From NCBI GenBank assembly GCA_944326735.1, contig CALVFC010000095.1, forward strand, positions 1 to 6,080: DNA of 6,080 bases, in the 5' to 3' direction. The notes below the pieces were generated by a model that was given only the letters and a program-made list of their open reading frames with translations, was not told the origin of the DNA and ran no database searches. The DNA is from an uncultured Limosilactobacillus sp. (GTDB lineage Bacteria; Bacillota; Bacilli; Lactobacillales; Lactobacillaceae). The number at the start of each line of letters is the position of its first letter. Position 1 is the stretch's first letter. Positions 1 to 5,690 of the stretch are shown piece after piece. A program made the translations under genes and the position numbers.

Positions 1-1082
1 AAATCATGTTTCTGAATCTCAACACCTTGGTAGAAAATACGAATGACTTTACCATCAGTAGTCGGTTTAATTTCAACCTCTTTTCCGATATAATTAGGGG
101 AAACAGAGTATTGATGGTTTTGAAACCTAATCATTGAATCTTGAGACACTTTTCTAGTTTGGACGCTGTCAAAGTATCTCACGAGATCGTGGTTGAGAGG
201 CCTGAGATGCTCTTTTTCTTTTGCCCATAATTCAATTGGCTTTTGATTATTACCTTGTGATTTCTCGTGATTGAGCCGTTCGGCTAATCGGTTAACGATG
301 TCATTCAAGTCATTAATAGTACTGAATTCTCCATCATAAGGTTTTAATCGGCTCATTGTTCTGGCTAATGCTTCAACGCAACCTTTGGTTTGCGGCCTAA
401 ACGGGCGACAGGCAATTGGATGAAAACAAGCGTCATGACTAAATGACAGAAAGCGTTCGTTGAATTTATGATGATGAAAATCACTTAATTTATGGTCAAC
501 GACAGTTGACATATTATCAAACCAAATTTCCTTAGGAACTCCACCCGTAGTTCTAAAAGCCTCAAATAAGCATTTGAACAAGGTGTCTTGTTTCTGATCT
601 AACGTTAGTTTTAAGAATTTGAATTTTGAATAAGGTAAAACATACAGGAAAATACTGAAGGTATGTGGTACACCATTTTGGTCAGTCATTGTAATATGTT
701 CTTTCCAATCGACCTGAGCACTCAATCCAATCGTATGCTCAACTCTAATCGTTGCTTTTTTAGTTTGTGTTTTACGAAAGCGACGACAATATTCTTTAAC
801 GATGGTGTATTTACCAGTGAAGCCTTTTTCAACGATAAAGTCATAAATTGATCTAGCAGAACATCCAGCTGTGTATTTATCTTCAATGAGATCTTGATAT
901 CCATCCAATTTACTGCGGCGTTTTCGTTGCTTTTTAACTGTTGTTTCACCACTCAATGCTCGTAAATAAGCAGCTTTTACAGTTCGTGGATCCACACCAT
1001 ATTGTCGCGCTATCGCCGAATAGTTTGGTTTTAGTTTCTCTACCACAAAATATCTCATCCTTTCGTAAACGTCTTTTCGCAT
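1..1082 (-). CDS. istA: IS21-family transposase IstA, 3' end beyond the window
   Basis: This is a DDE-type transposase that cuts and joins the ends of an IS21-family element, normally with the ATPase IstB encoded just downstream. The frame opens with ATG at 1082 and stays open for 360 codons to the window edge. An AGGGAG ribosome site (within 1091-1097) lies 8 nt upstream and supports this start. Residues about 19-40 (NYSAIARQYGVDPRTVKAAY) read as a helix-turn-helix. The catalytic triad is visible: D125 in AQVDWKE, D189 in WFDN and E237 in KGCVEA, with the spacing expected of an RNase H-fold integrase core. A C-terminal beta-barrel-like stretch (HQYSVSPNYIGKEVEI, about 323-338) follows, as is usual in IstA. 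Nothing in the visible part is broken, so the copy may be active. The missing 3' end and istB are inferred to lie left of position 1. Confidence 0.93.
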   Translation of the reverse strand, partial: MRKDVYERMRYFVVEKLKPNYSAIARQYGVDPRTVKAAYLRALSGETTVKKQRKRRSKLDGYQDLIEDKYTAGCSARSIYDFIVEKGFTGKYTIVKEYCRRFRKTQTKKATIRVEHTIGLSAQVDWKEHITMTDQNGVPHTFSIFLYVLPYSKFKFLKLTLDQKQDTLFKCLFEAFRTTGGVPKEIWFDNMSTVVDHKLSDFHHHKFNERFLSFSHDACFHPIACRPFRPQTKGCVEALARTMSRLKPYDGEFSTINDLNDIVNRLAERLNHEKSQGNNQKPIELWAKEKEHLRPLNHDLVRYFDSVQTRKVSQDSMIRFQNHQYSVSPNYIGKEVEIKPTTDGKVIRIFYQGVEIQKHD

Positions 1083-1114
1083 ACTCGTCACTCCCTCAAA
1101 GAATTGATAAAGTG

Positions 1115-1144
1115 AGTATACAAAAAATGTAGGAAAACCGACAA
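1115..1144 (-). promoter_or_regulatory. Candidate istA promoter inside the IS end
   Basis: On the minus strand a -10-like TATACT (1115-1120) lies 18 bp after a -35-like TTGTCG (1139-1144). It is followed by about 30 bp to the istA start at 1082. The hexamers match consensus at 5/6 and 4/6. The promoter overlaps one arm of the terminal inverted repeat (1124-1136), so transposase bound at the end could repress its own synthesis. That regulatory idea is inference only. Confidence 0.45.
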
Positions 1145-1187
1145 TTTTAAACCGCCGATTTCCTACATTTTATAACCGCCCTTTACA
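1124..1187 (-). repeat. IS21 terminal repeats, likely transposase-binding sites
   Basis: The IS end holds a perfect 13-bp inverted repeat, AAAATGTAGGAAA at 1124-1136 and its complement at 1159-1171, separated by 22 bp. A second motif recurs in direct orientation on the plus strand: AACCGAC at 1136-1142, AACCGCC at 1150-1156 and AACCGCC at 1174-1180. IS21-family ends are known to carry several short repeats thought to bind transposase, so that is the likely role here. The inverted pair could also form a hairpin in read-through RNA entering the element. Repeat positions are read directly; function is inferred. Confidence 0.7.
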
Positions 1188-1219
1188 GAGCCTTCTTTCA
1201 TTTAGAAAGGACTTAAGTT

Positions 1220-4200
1220 TTAGTTATTAGCATTAGGATCAATCCATTTTAATGATGCTGAGTAGGTCAGATTAATCGGATCACCATACTTAGCACCCTG
1301 GTTAGCAGCCTGGATATCCTTAGTCGTCAACCAGTATTCGTAATGATACTGATTGCCATCCGCCGTCGTATAGACCTTATCACCAATCAAGGCTCCGGTT
1401 TTACCGAAAACTCCTGGTAAGCTATCAGCAAGCTCTTTAAAGGTCTGATTACTAATCACGGTTCCCTTTTCACCAGTTAATATTTTGGCTACGGTCTGCT
1501 GGATCTTAGCTAACTCTACATCAGGAACACTTTCATCCTTTTGCAATGGATCGGTAATCGTTACCCCATCTACTCCCCAAACTTCGCTAAGTTTAGCATT
1601 AACCTGTGAAGTAGTTAATTGATCATCACTAGGGTTCTTTACCAACACTGCCCGGTAATTAACATTCAATGGCATTCCATATTCAGCGCCCTGATTCAGA
1701 GCCAGGAAGTTATTTAACTTGTCACTTGTATTATCACCAACAAGCCAGAATTCATAGTGGTATTGATTTCCCAATGCATCGGTATAGTTGGCACTATCAA
1801 ACCCATCCTGTAGATTATTAAAAAGTGCTACTAGGGAACTCTGACTAATTGGGGTCCCAACGATTCCGTTTAAATATTGTTGTCCTTCCTGAGTAAGGAC
1901 TTGGTCAATACTCAGGGTATTTCCCACACGCAACGGATTATTTAACGCAATTCCAGCATTGTCTACCGCAGTAAGTTGCGCCATAAATGGCGAAGTAACG
2001 TTAGCTGCTGATTGATAACCACGTAAGAATCCGCTGTACATCTTCAATGATTGAAGAGGGTATCCATTATCATCAAAGAACGTGTTGTTATCCCAAGAGG
2101 AGCCACCAGATGCAGGTTTACCTTCCCACATGATCTTGCTATCTGGATAGTAGCCACGACTATTAATTGAAGCCCAGCCGGTTCCAGCAACGTCACCCAT
2201 CAGCTTGTTGTATTCCCAGTTATCCCAACCAGCTCTTACCGGAATCCATGTTGGTTCCCAGTAGAAGACACCAAGCCCATTGTCACTACTCAGAACAGCC
2301 TTATAGGCATCGGCCAATTCATCAACTTGACCTTGTGGACTAACTGGGTATAAGCCATCCGGAACAGAACTAATGTTGTTAGGTGAACCATCGGCGTTTT
2401 GTAAGGTAAATGGCCAACCGGTTTCTGCAATGATAAATTTCTTACCATACTTATCCTTCGCCATTTTTTCAATATTAACGATATTAGTTGGATTATTATT
2501 CCAGGTTCCCCAGAATGGGTAATATGAAGAAGCAAGGACATCGTAATCAACATCATGTGACTTCATTGCCCTCATAATCGCATCATAACGATCATAGTCA
2601 GGCGTTTCGATATGGATTGCCAGCTGGGTCGTCGGACTCTCCTCACGAAAGGCCCTGGAAATAGACCGCAAGTAACCAGTTAAGCGAGCAGAGTCAGTTG
2701 GATTAGTCCAAACAGTCCAATCTCGCCGTAAGCCCAGGAATCCAGCAGTAATTTCGTTCCCCATTTGGGCCATATCGATGTTGACACCAGCCTTATTGAA
2801 GTCGTTAGCGATCTTCTTGGTGTACAGGTACAGCTCCTCATTGAGATCGTTGTCATTAAGATTGAACCATTGCTTTGGCCGCAATTGAACCGCTGGATCT
2901 GCCCAAAAGTCTGAGTAGTGCAGTGCTAAAAGAACCTTCATCCCGTGCTGTTCGGCTTCTTTGGCAATCTCTAAGACAGTGGCTTCATCATCATTACCAC
3001 CACCATACGTTAACCCTTGGGCATTATATGGATCAACCCACATCCGTAACCGAACGTAGTTAACCCCCGCATCTGCCAGGACCTGAATTAAATCAGCTGG
3101 TTGACCATTAAAGTCATAGAATTGAACACCATTCTTAATTAGGGCCAGGTAACTTGAAATATCAACTCCGCGAATAGTGTCTTCCTTCATCACATCAATT
3201 GGTTCAATATTAACACTATCATAGCGGGCACCGGATTCTGTCCCCTTTTGGTAAGCAAGTTCAATCTCAGACTCGGTTTTCTTGCTAGCTGGAGTTTCAT
3301 TAATTGCAGGTGCATCAGTACCAATTTCAGGACCGTAGATTAACGTAGCTGTATAGTTAGTCTTCAGCTGATCACCGTACTTAACTCCTTTATTTAAGGC
3401 TAAGAAGTTTGCCAGTTTGTCATCAGCTGACTGCCCTGCTAGCCAGAATTGATAGTGGTAAGCGTTATCGCCGTTATAGTAGTTACGCGTTCCTTCTATC
3501 CCTGTGGTATTGCCCGGTAAGCCCGCGAAGATTGTTTTCAAAACTTCCTGACTAATTGGAGTACCGGTGACACCACTCAGTAAGGTCGGGCTAACCTTGC
3601 TTAAGACATCCCCAAGATCAGTAGCATTAACAATGTCGCCCTTGTTGAGGCCACCCAATACGTCAACATTTACCCCATTATTCTTAAACGTATCAGAAAT
3701 AATTGCACTCAACCGCGAAGTAGCATCGTGAACTGTTGATTCACCTGGTTGGAACAGAATAATACCGATCCGATTCTTATCAGCATCATAGCCAACCCCT
3801 AAGACTACATTATTTAAATTGCCGTTTGGAAGCTTATCAAGAAACTCCTGTGACAATTCATTAACGTCTAGATTATCAAGCGTTGTAGTGACTAAGGATG
3901 TAGCAATAACCTTCCCAGTCAATAAATCATTTTTCTCAAGTAATGACTCAATCACCGTATTGTTATTATCGGCGTCTCCCTGCGCTAATAATTGGGCAGT
4001 GTCGTGAAGTGCCAATTCTTGGTAATCGTGGTCTTGGTTGGTCCAATCAGCTAGAACGGTATTATTACGTTGCTGGCTAATCAATTGAGCAATCTTATCA
4101 GCAACTCCAGCACGAATCGCACGACTGGCATTTGCGACCATGCCATCTGCATTGGTGCGTAGCGTTAGCCCGTTAACATTAAGTTCATGGTTAGCAATCG

Positions 4201-5524
4201 GTTGACCATTCTCTCCTAAGTAGTACAAATCATTATTGATCCACTGCCAACCAGTGGCTAGTTCCCAAATCTTTTGGTCATTAAAGTGGTACCAGTTACC
4301 GTTAATCTGGTGCCAACCAGCCAATGCCCAAGCATTCGTCGGGTCAAAGTAGTACCAGTTATTATCAAGCCATTGCCAACCAGTCAGTGCCCAAGCATTA
4401 TCATGGTCAAAATAGTACCGGTTATCATTAATTGTTTGCCAGCCAGTAACAGCCCAGGCATTTTCTGGATCAAAGTAATACCAGTTACCGGCTTGAGTCT
4501 TCATCCAACCCTTCTGTGCCCACACATTTGTTGGATCAAAGTAGTACCAATTATTATTGATTCGCTGCCAATTTTTCAATGCCCAAGCATTATCATGGTC
4601 AAAATAATACCAGTTATTATTGATCCGCTGCCAACCAGTTTCAGCCCAAGCATTTTCTGGATCAAAGTAATACCAGTTACCGGCTTGAGTAAGTAACCAG
4701 CCTTTCTGTGCCCAAGCATTCTGTTGGTCGAAGTAATACCAATTATTGTTGATCCGTTGCCAGCCAGTAAATGCCCAAGCATTCTGCCGGTCAAAGTAGT
4801 ACCAATTATTATTGATCCGCTGCCAGTCAGTTGCTGCCCGGCCATCCTGCTGAAAGTAATACCAGCGACCATTAATGTAATGCCAGTCTGTATATGCCGC
4901 ACCATCATCTTGACCGCCAAAGCCATACCATTGGCGATTGATTACTTGCCAACCGGTCTGCATTGCGCCGAAGGTCCCATCGTGAGAAGGGTTCAAGTAA
5001 TAATACTTATTATTAATTGACTGTAACCCTGATTGCATTTGGCCATTAGCTGGATTGAAGTAGTACCAACTGCCCAAGCGTTGCCAGCCAGTACTTGCTG
5101 TCCCCTGATTATTAAAGTAGTACCAACTACCATTCCGTTGACCCCAACCAGGACGACCTGTCGGTAAGCTTGCTGTCGCAGCAACTGCCTCCCGTTGAGT
5201 CAGTGTTGCCTGCTGGTCAGAATTATTTTCAGCTGCAGGTGTTGTGGTAGTTGATACCGTCTGCTCCACCTTACGTGACTGATTATTTGTCTGAGCACTA
5301 GTAGTAGACTGGTCGTTCGTATTAGTGGCCTGATTATTCTGGGCACTAGTACCCTGCGGTGCCGTGACACTTTGCTCCACCGTTTGAGTCTGCGACGAAG
5401 TATCGTCGGCATGGATTATGCCCGTCATAGCTGTTAGTCCGGCCAGAATGGCGACTGTAGCAATCGCCGCAGTACACCACTGTTTGCCCGCCTTATACAA
5501 CTTATAATGCTTTTTTATTGACAT
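1220..5524 (-). CDS. Secreted multimodular GH53 endo-beta-1,4-galactanase with aromatic wall/glucan-binding-like repeats
   Basis: The predicted enzyme hydrolyses internal beta-1,4-galactosyl bonds of galactan and type I arabinogalactan outside the cell. It has 1434 residues from the ATG at 5524, chosen because GGAGG (5531-5535) sits 6 nt upstream; an in-frame ATG at 5530 abuts that site directly and is unlikely. Order: KxYKxGKxW signal peptide (1-39), Ser/Thr/Gln/Asn-rich linker (40-115), 15 aromatic repeats (126-445), unassigned region (446-653), module copy 1 (654-730), GH53 (about 784-1170), copy 2 (1223-1296), copy 3 (1354-1427). GH53 hallmarks are VRLRMWVDPYN (824-834), HYSDFWADP (869-877), acid/base E924 in QMGNEI, nucleophile E1034 in IIAETGWPF, and FYWEPTWIP (about 1087-1095). 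No LPxTG motif ends the protein, so the repeats probably retain it at the surface. GH53 enzymes are usually around 400 residues, so this one is greatly enlarged. Enzyme class is near certain; the targets of the accessory modules are not known. Confidence 0.95.
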   Translation of the reverse strand: MSIKKHYKLYKAGKQWCTAAIATVAILAGLTAMTGIIHADDTSSQTQTVEQSVTAPQGTSAQNNQATNTNDQSTTSAQTNNQSRKVEQTVSTTTTPAAENNSDQQATLTQREAVAATASLPTGRPGWGQRNGSWYYFNNQGTASTGWQRLGSWYYFNPANGQMQSGLQSINNKYYYLNPSHDGTFGAMQTGWQVINRQWYGFGGQDDGAAYTDWHYINGRWYYFQQDGRAATDWQRINNNWYYFDRQNAWAFTGWQRINNNWYYFDQQNAWAQKGWLLTQAGNWYYFDPENAWAETGWQRINNNWYYFDHDNAWALKNWQRINNNWYYFDPTNVWAQKGWMKTQAGNWYYFDPENAWAVTGWQTINDNRYYFDHDNAWALTGWQWLDNNWYYFDPTNAWALAGWHQINGNWYHFNDQKIWELATGWQWINNDLYYLGENGQPIANHELNVNGLTLRTNADGMVANASRAIRAGVADKIAQLISQQRNNTVLADWTNQDHDYQELALHDTAQLLAQGDADNNNTVIESLLEKNDLLTGKVIATSLVTTTLDNLDVNELSQEFLDKLPNGNLNNVVLGVGYDADKNRIGIILFQPGESTVHDATSRLSAIISDTFKNNGVNVDVLGGLNKGDIVNATDLGDVLSKVSPTLLSGVTGTPISQEVLKTIFAGLPGNTTGIEGTRNYYNGDNAYHYQFWLAGQSADDKLANFLALNKGVKYGDQLKTNYTATLIYGPEIGTDAPAINETPASKKTESEIELAYQKGTESGARYDSVNIEPIDVMKEDTIRGVDISSYLALIKNGVQFYDFNGQPADLIQVLADAGVNYVRLRMWVDPYNAQGLTYGGGNDDEATVLEIAKEAEQHGMKVLLALHYSDFWADPAVQLRPKQWFNLNDNDLNEELYLYTKKIANDFNKAGVNIDMAQMGNEITAGFLGLRRDWTVWTNPTDSARLTGYLRSISRAFREESPTTQLAIHIETPDYDRYDAIMRAMKSHDVDYDVLASSYYPFWGTWNNNPTNIVNIEKMAKDKYGKKFIIAETGWPFTLQNADGSPNNISSVPDGLYPVSPQGQVDELADAYKAVLSSDNGLGVFYWEPTWIPVRAGWDNWEYNKLMGDVAGTGWASINSRGYYPDSKIMWEGKPASGGSSWDNNTFFDDNGYPLQSLKMYSGFLRGYQSAANVTSPFMAQLTAVDNAGIALNNPLRVGNTLSIDQVLTQEGQQYLNGIVGTPISQSSLVALFNNLQDGFDSANYTDALGNQYHYEFWLVGDNTSDKLNNFLALNQGAEYGMPLNVNYRAVLVKNPSDDQLTTSQVNAKLSEVWGVDGVTITDPLQKDESVPDVELAKIQQTVAKILTGEKGTVISNQTFKELADSLPGVFGKTGALIGDKVYTTADGNQYHYEYWLTTKDIQAANQGAKYGDPINLTYSASLKWIDPNANN
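1244..1465 (-). repeat. Unnamed galactanase module, copy 3 (C-terminal)
   Basis: Residues 1354-1427 run from GTVISNQTF to YSASLKW, with only DPNANN-type residues left before the stop codon. It keeps GTxIS, NQYHYEYWL, NQGAKYGDPI and the last strand. It lacks the DKLxNFLALN segment of the other two and has a longer stretch before YHY. It is the most divergent copy. Because it is complete, the protein appears to end naturally and was not cut by the nearby IS. Confidence 0.7.
1637..1858 (-). repeat. Unnamed galactanase module, copy 2 (after GH53)
   Basis: Residues 1223-1296 run from GTPISQSSL to YRAVLVK. This copy is closest to copy 1: both keep GTPISQ, the YHY-FWL core and a DKLxNFLALNxG stretch. 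Similarity also extends upstream of GTPIS, where VLTQEGQQYLNGIV aligns with VLSKVSPTLLSGVT of copy 1, so the true domain may be nearer 90-95 residues. Confidence 0.75.
3335..3565 (-). repeat. Unnamed galactanase module, copy 1 (before GH53)
   Basis: Residues 654-730 run from GTPISQEVL to YTATLIY. Landmarks shared by all three copies are GTxIS at the start, then a short helix-like stretch with L and F/A residues, YHYxFWL or YHYEYWL near the middle, NxGxxYG about 25 residues later, and a final YxAxL strand. I do not recognise the family. Aromatic residues in the centre would suit carbohydrate binding or a beta-sandwich core, but that is a guess. Confidence 0.75.
4190..5149 (-). repeat. Fifteen tandem aromatic repeats (choline/glucan-binding-like) in the galactanase
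   Basis: Residues 126-445 consist of 15 units of 20-25 residues with core GWQRINNNWYYFD followed by xxNAWAxT. The inner units are close copies; the first five and the last two are divergent. Such units form beta-hairpin solenoids in choline-binding proteins and in glucan-binding domains of glucansucrases. The NAWA variant resembles repeats in lactobacillus glucansucrases, as I recall them. The likely role is non-covalent attachment to cell-wall polymer or alpha-glucan. No glucansucrase catalytic domain is present. The ligand is inferred from family resemblance only. Confidence 0.9.
4382..4765 (-). repeat. 192-bp tandem duplication (three-repeat superunit, two copies)
   Basis: Within the repeat array, residues 254-317 (4574-4765) and 318-381 (4382-4573) are two copies of a 64-residue block of three units of 21, 22 and 21 residues. 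Each copy has the same unusual middle unit containing TQAGNWYYFDPENAWA, one residue longer than its neighbours, followed by a unit ending DHDNAWAL. At the DNA level long stretches match at an offset of exactly 192 bp, for example TTTTCTGGATCAAAGTAATA at 4461 and 4653. This points to a recent in-frame duplication. Confidence 0.85.
5408..5524 (-). other. KxYKxGKxW-type signal peptide of the galactanase
   Basis: Residues 8-16 read KLYKAGKQW, an exact fit to the KxYKxGKxW motif. It is preceded by a basic stretch (IKKHYK) and followed by a hydrophobic segment at about 17-37. Cleavage is most likely after A39 in IIHA-DD. The motif is known from large surface proteins and glucansucrases of lactobacilli and streptococci, some of them exported by an accessory SecA2/SecY2 route. 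Whether this protein uses that route cannot be told from the window. Confidence 0.9.
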
Positions 5525-5530
5525 AATCAT

Positions 5531-5535
5531 CCTCC
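5531..5535 (-). promoter_or_regulatory. Ribosome binding site that fixes the galactanase start
   Basis: GGAGG on the minus strand is followed directly by ATGATTATG. The first ATG (5530) has no spacer and the second (5524) has 6 nt, so translation should start at 5524, giving MSIKKHYK as the N terminus. Confidence 0.8.
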
Positions 5536-5570
5536 AAAAATATTAATATCAGCATTTTACTAACATATTC

Positions 5571-5597
5571 ATTATACTCTTGTCAAGAGCGTGAAAA
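5571..5597 (-). promoter_or_regulatory. Candidate galactanase promoter with embedded palindrome
   Basis: On the minus strand a perfect TATAAT lies at 5571-5576. The best upstream partner is TTTTCA at 5592-5597 (4/6, a short 15-bp spacer), preceded by AT-rich DNA. The spacer contains a perfect palindrome, CTCTTGACAAGAG (5577-5589), touching the -10 box, a position where a bound repressor would block transcription. The TTGACA within it is a consensus -35 itself, but only a poor -10 (TAGTAA, 18-bp spacer) follows. The expected leader is about 40 nt. Confidence 0.5.
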
Positions 5598-5614
5598 AAC
5601 GGTTCTAATTAATA

Positions 5615-5648
5615 ACAAAATTTAAATACATCTACATATTTATTTTGT
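5615..5648. repeat. AT-rich imperfect inverted repeat between terminator and promoter
   Basis: ACAAAATTTAAATA (5615-5628) pairs with TATTTATTTTGT (5637-5648) across an 8-nt loop. This gives 12 pairs with a 2-nt bulge. It lies between the GH73 terminator and the galactanase promoter. It could be an operator, an UP-like element or chance in AT-rich DNA. Confidence 0.4.
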
Positions 5649-5659
5649 ACGGCTAATGA

Positions 5660-5689
5660 AAAAAGCCTCACCCCAAGGCAAGGCTTTTT
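5660..5689 (-). terminator. Rho-independent terminator of the GH73 gene
   Basis: A perfect 9-bp stem, AAAAAGCCT (5660-5668) and AGGCTTTTT (5681-5689), encloses a 12-nt loop. On the minus strand the stem runs into a T tract and begins just 1 nt after the TAA stop of the GH73 gene. The A-rich flank on the other side means it could also work in the plus direction. It separates the GH73 and galactanase transcription units. Confidence 0.9.
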
Positions 5690-5690
5690 A

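Larger units (their letters stand above)
1..1187 (-). mobile_element. IS21-family insertion sequence, istA-proximal end (partial)
   Basis: The istA-proximal terminus and most of istA of an IS21-family element are present. IS21 elements typically end in 5'-TG...CA-3'. On the minus strand, TGTAAAGGGCGG starting at 1187 fits this as the outer tip and leads into repeated short motifs and then istA. The exact boundary is inferred from that dinucleotide and the repeat layout. It cannot be proven without the other end and the target duplication, both outside the window. The element lies 32 bp beyond the stop codon of the galactanase gene and in the same orientation, so it does not interrupt that gene. 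Confidence 0.8.

Noticed and set aside
722..1132. Small open frames overlapping istA on both strands
   Set aside because: They overlap the well-supported transposase frame, which has HTH and DDE residues and a ribosome site, and they encode nothing recognisable.
1220..1465. Truncation of the galactanase C terminus by the IS element
   Set aside because: The last module is complete through its final strand, and the natural TAA lies 32 bp before the inferred IS end.
4274..5020. Open frames on the plus strand and in another minus frame across the repeat region
   Set aside because: They are repetitive shadows of the protein repeats, without ribosome sites or recognisable products.
4190..5149. 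Regularly spaced short repeats that could suggest a CRISPR array or non-coding tandem repeat
   Set aside because: The period (about 63 bp) is a whole number of codons, the frame is open throughout, and the units encode the W-YYF protein repeat, so this is a coding repeat.
4190..5149. Glucansucrase identity suggested by the repeats
   Set aside because: No GH70 catalytic motifs occur anywhere in the protein. The catalytic core is clearly GH53.
5525..5530. Upstream in-frame ATG at 5530 as the galactanase start
   Set aside because: It directly follows GGAGG with no spacer. The ATG at 5524 has a proper 6-nt spacing, so the two extra residues are probably not translated.
5586..5599. A CcpA cre site near the promoter (AAAAAACGGTTCTA region)
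   Set aside because: It keeps the central AANCGNT but misses both outer parts of the consensus, with about four mismatches, so support is too weak.
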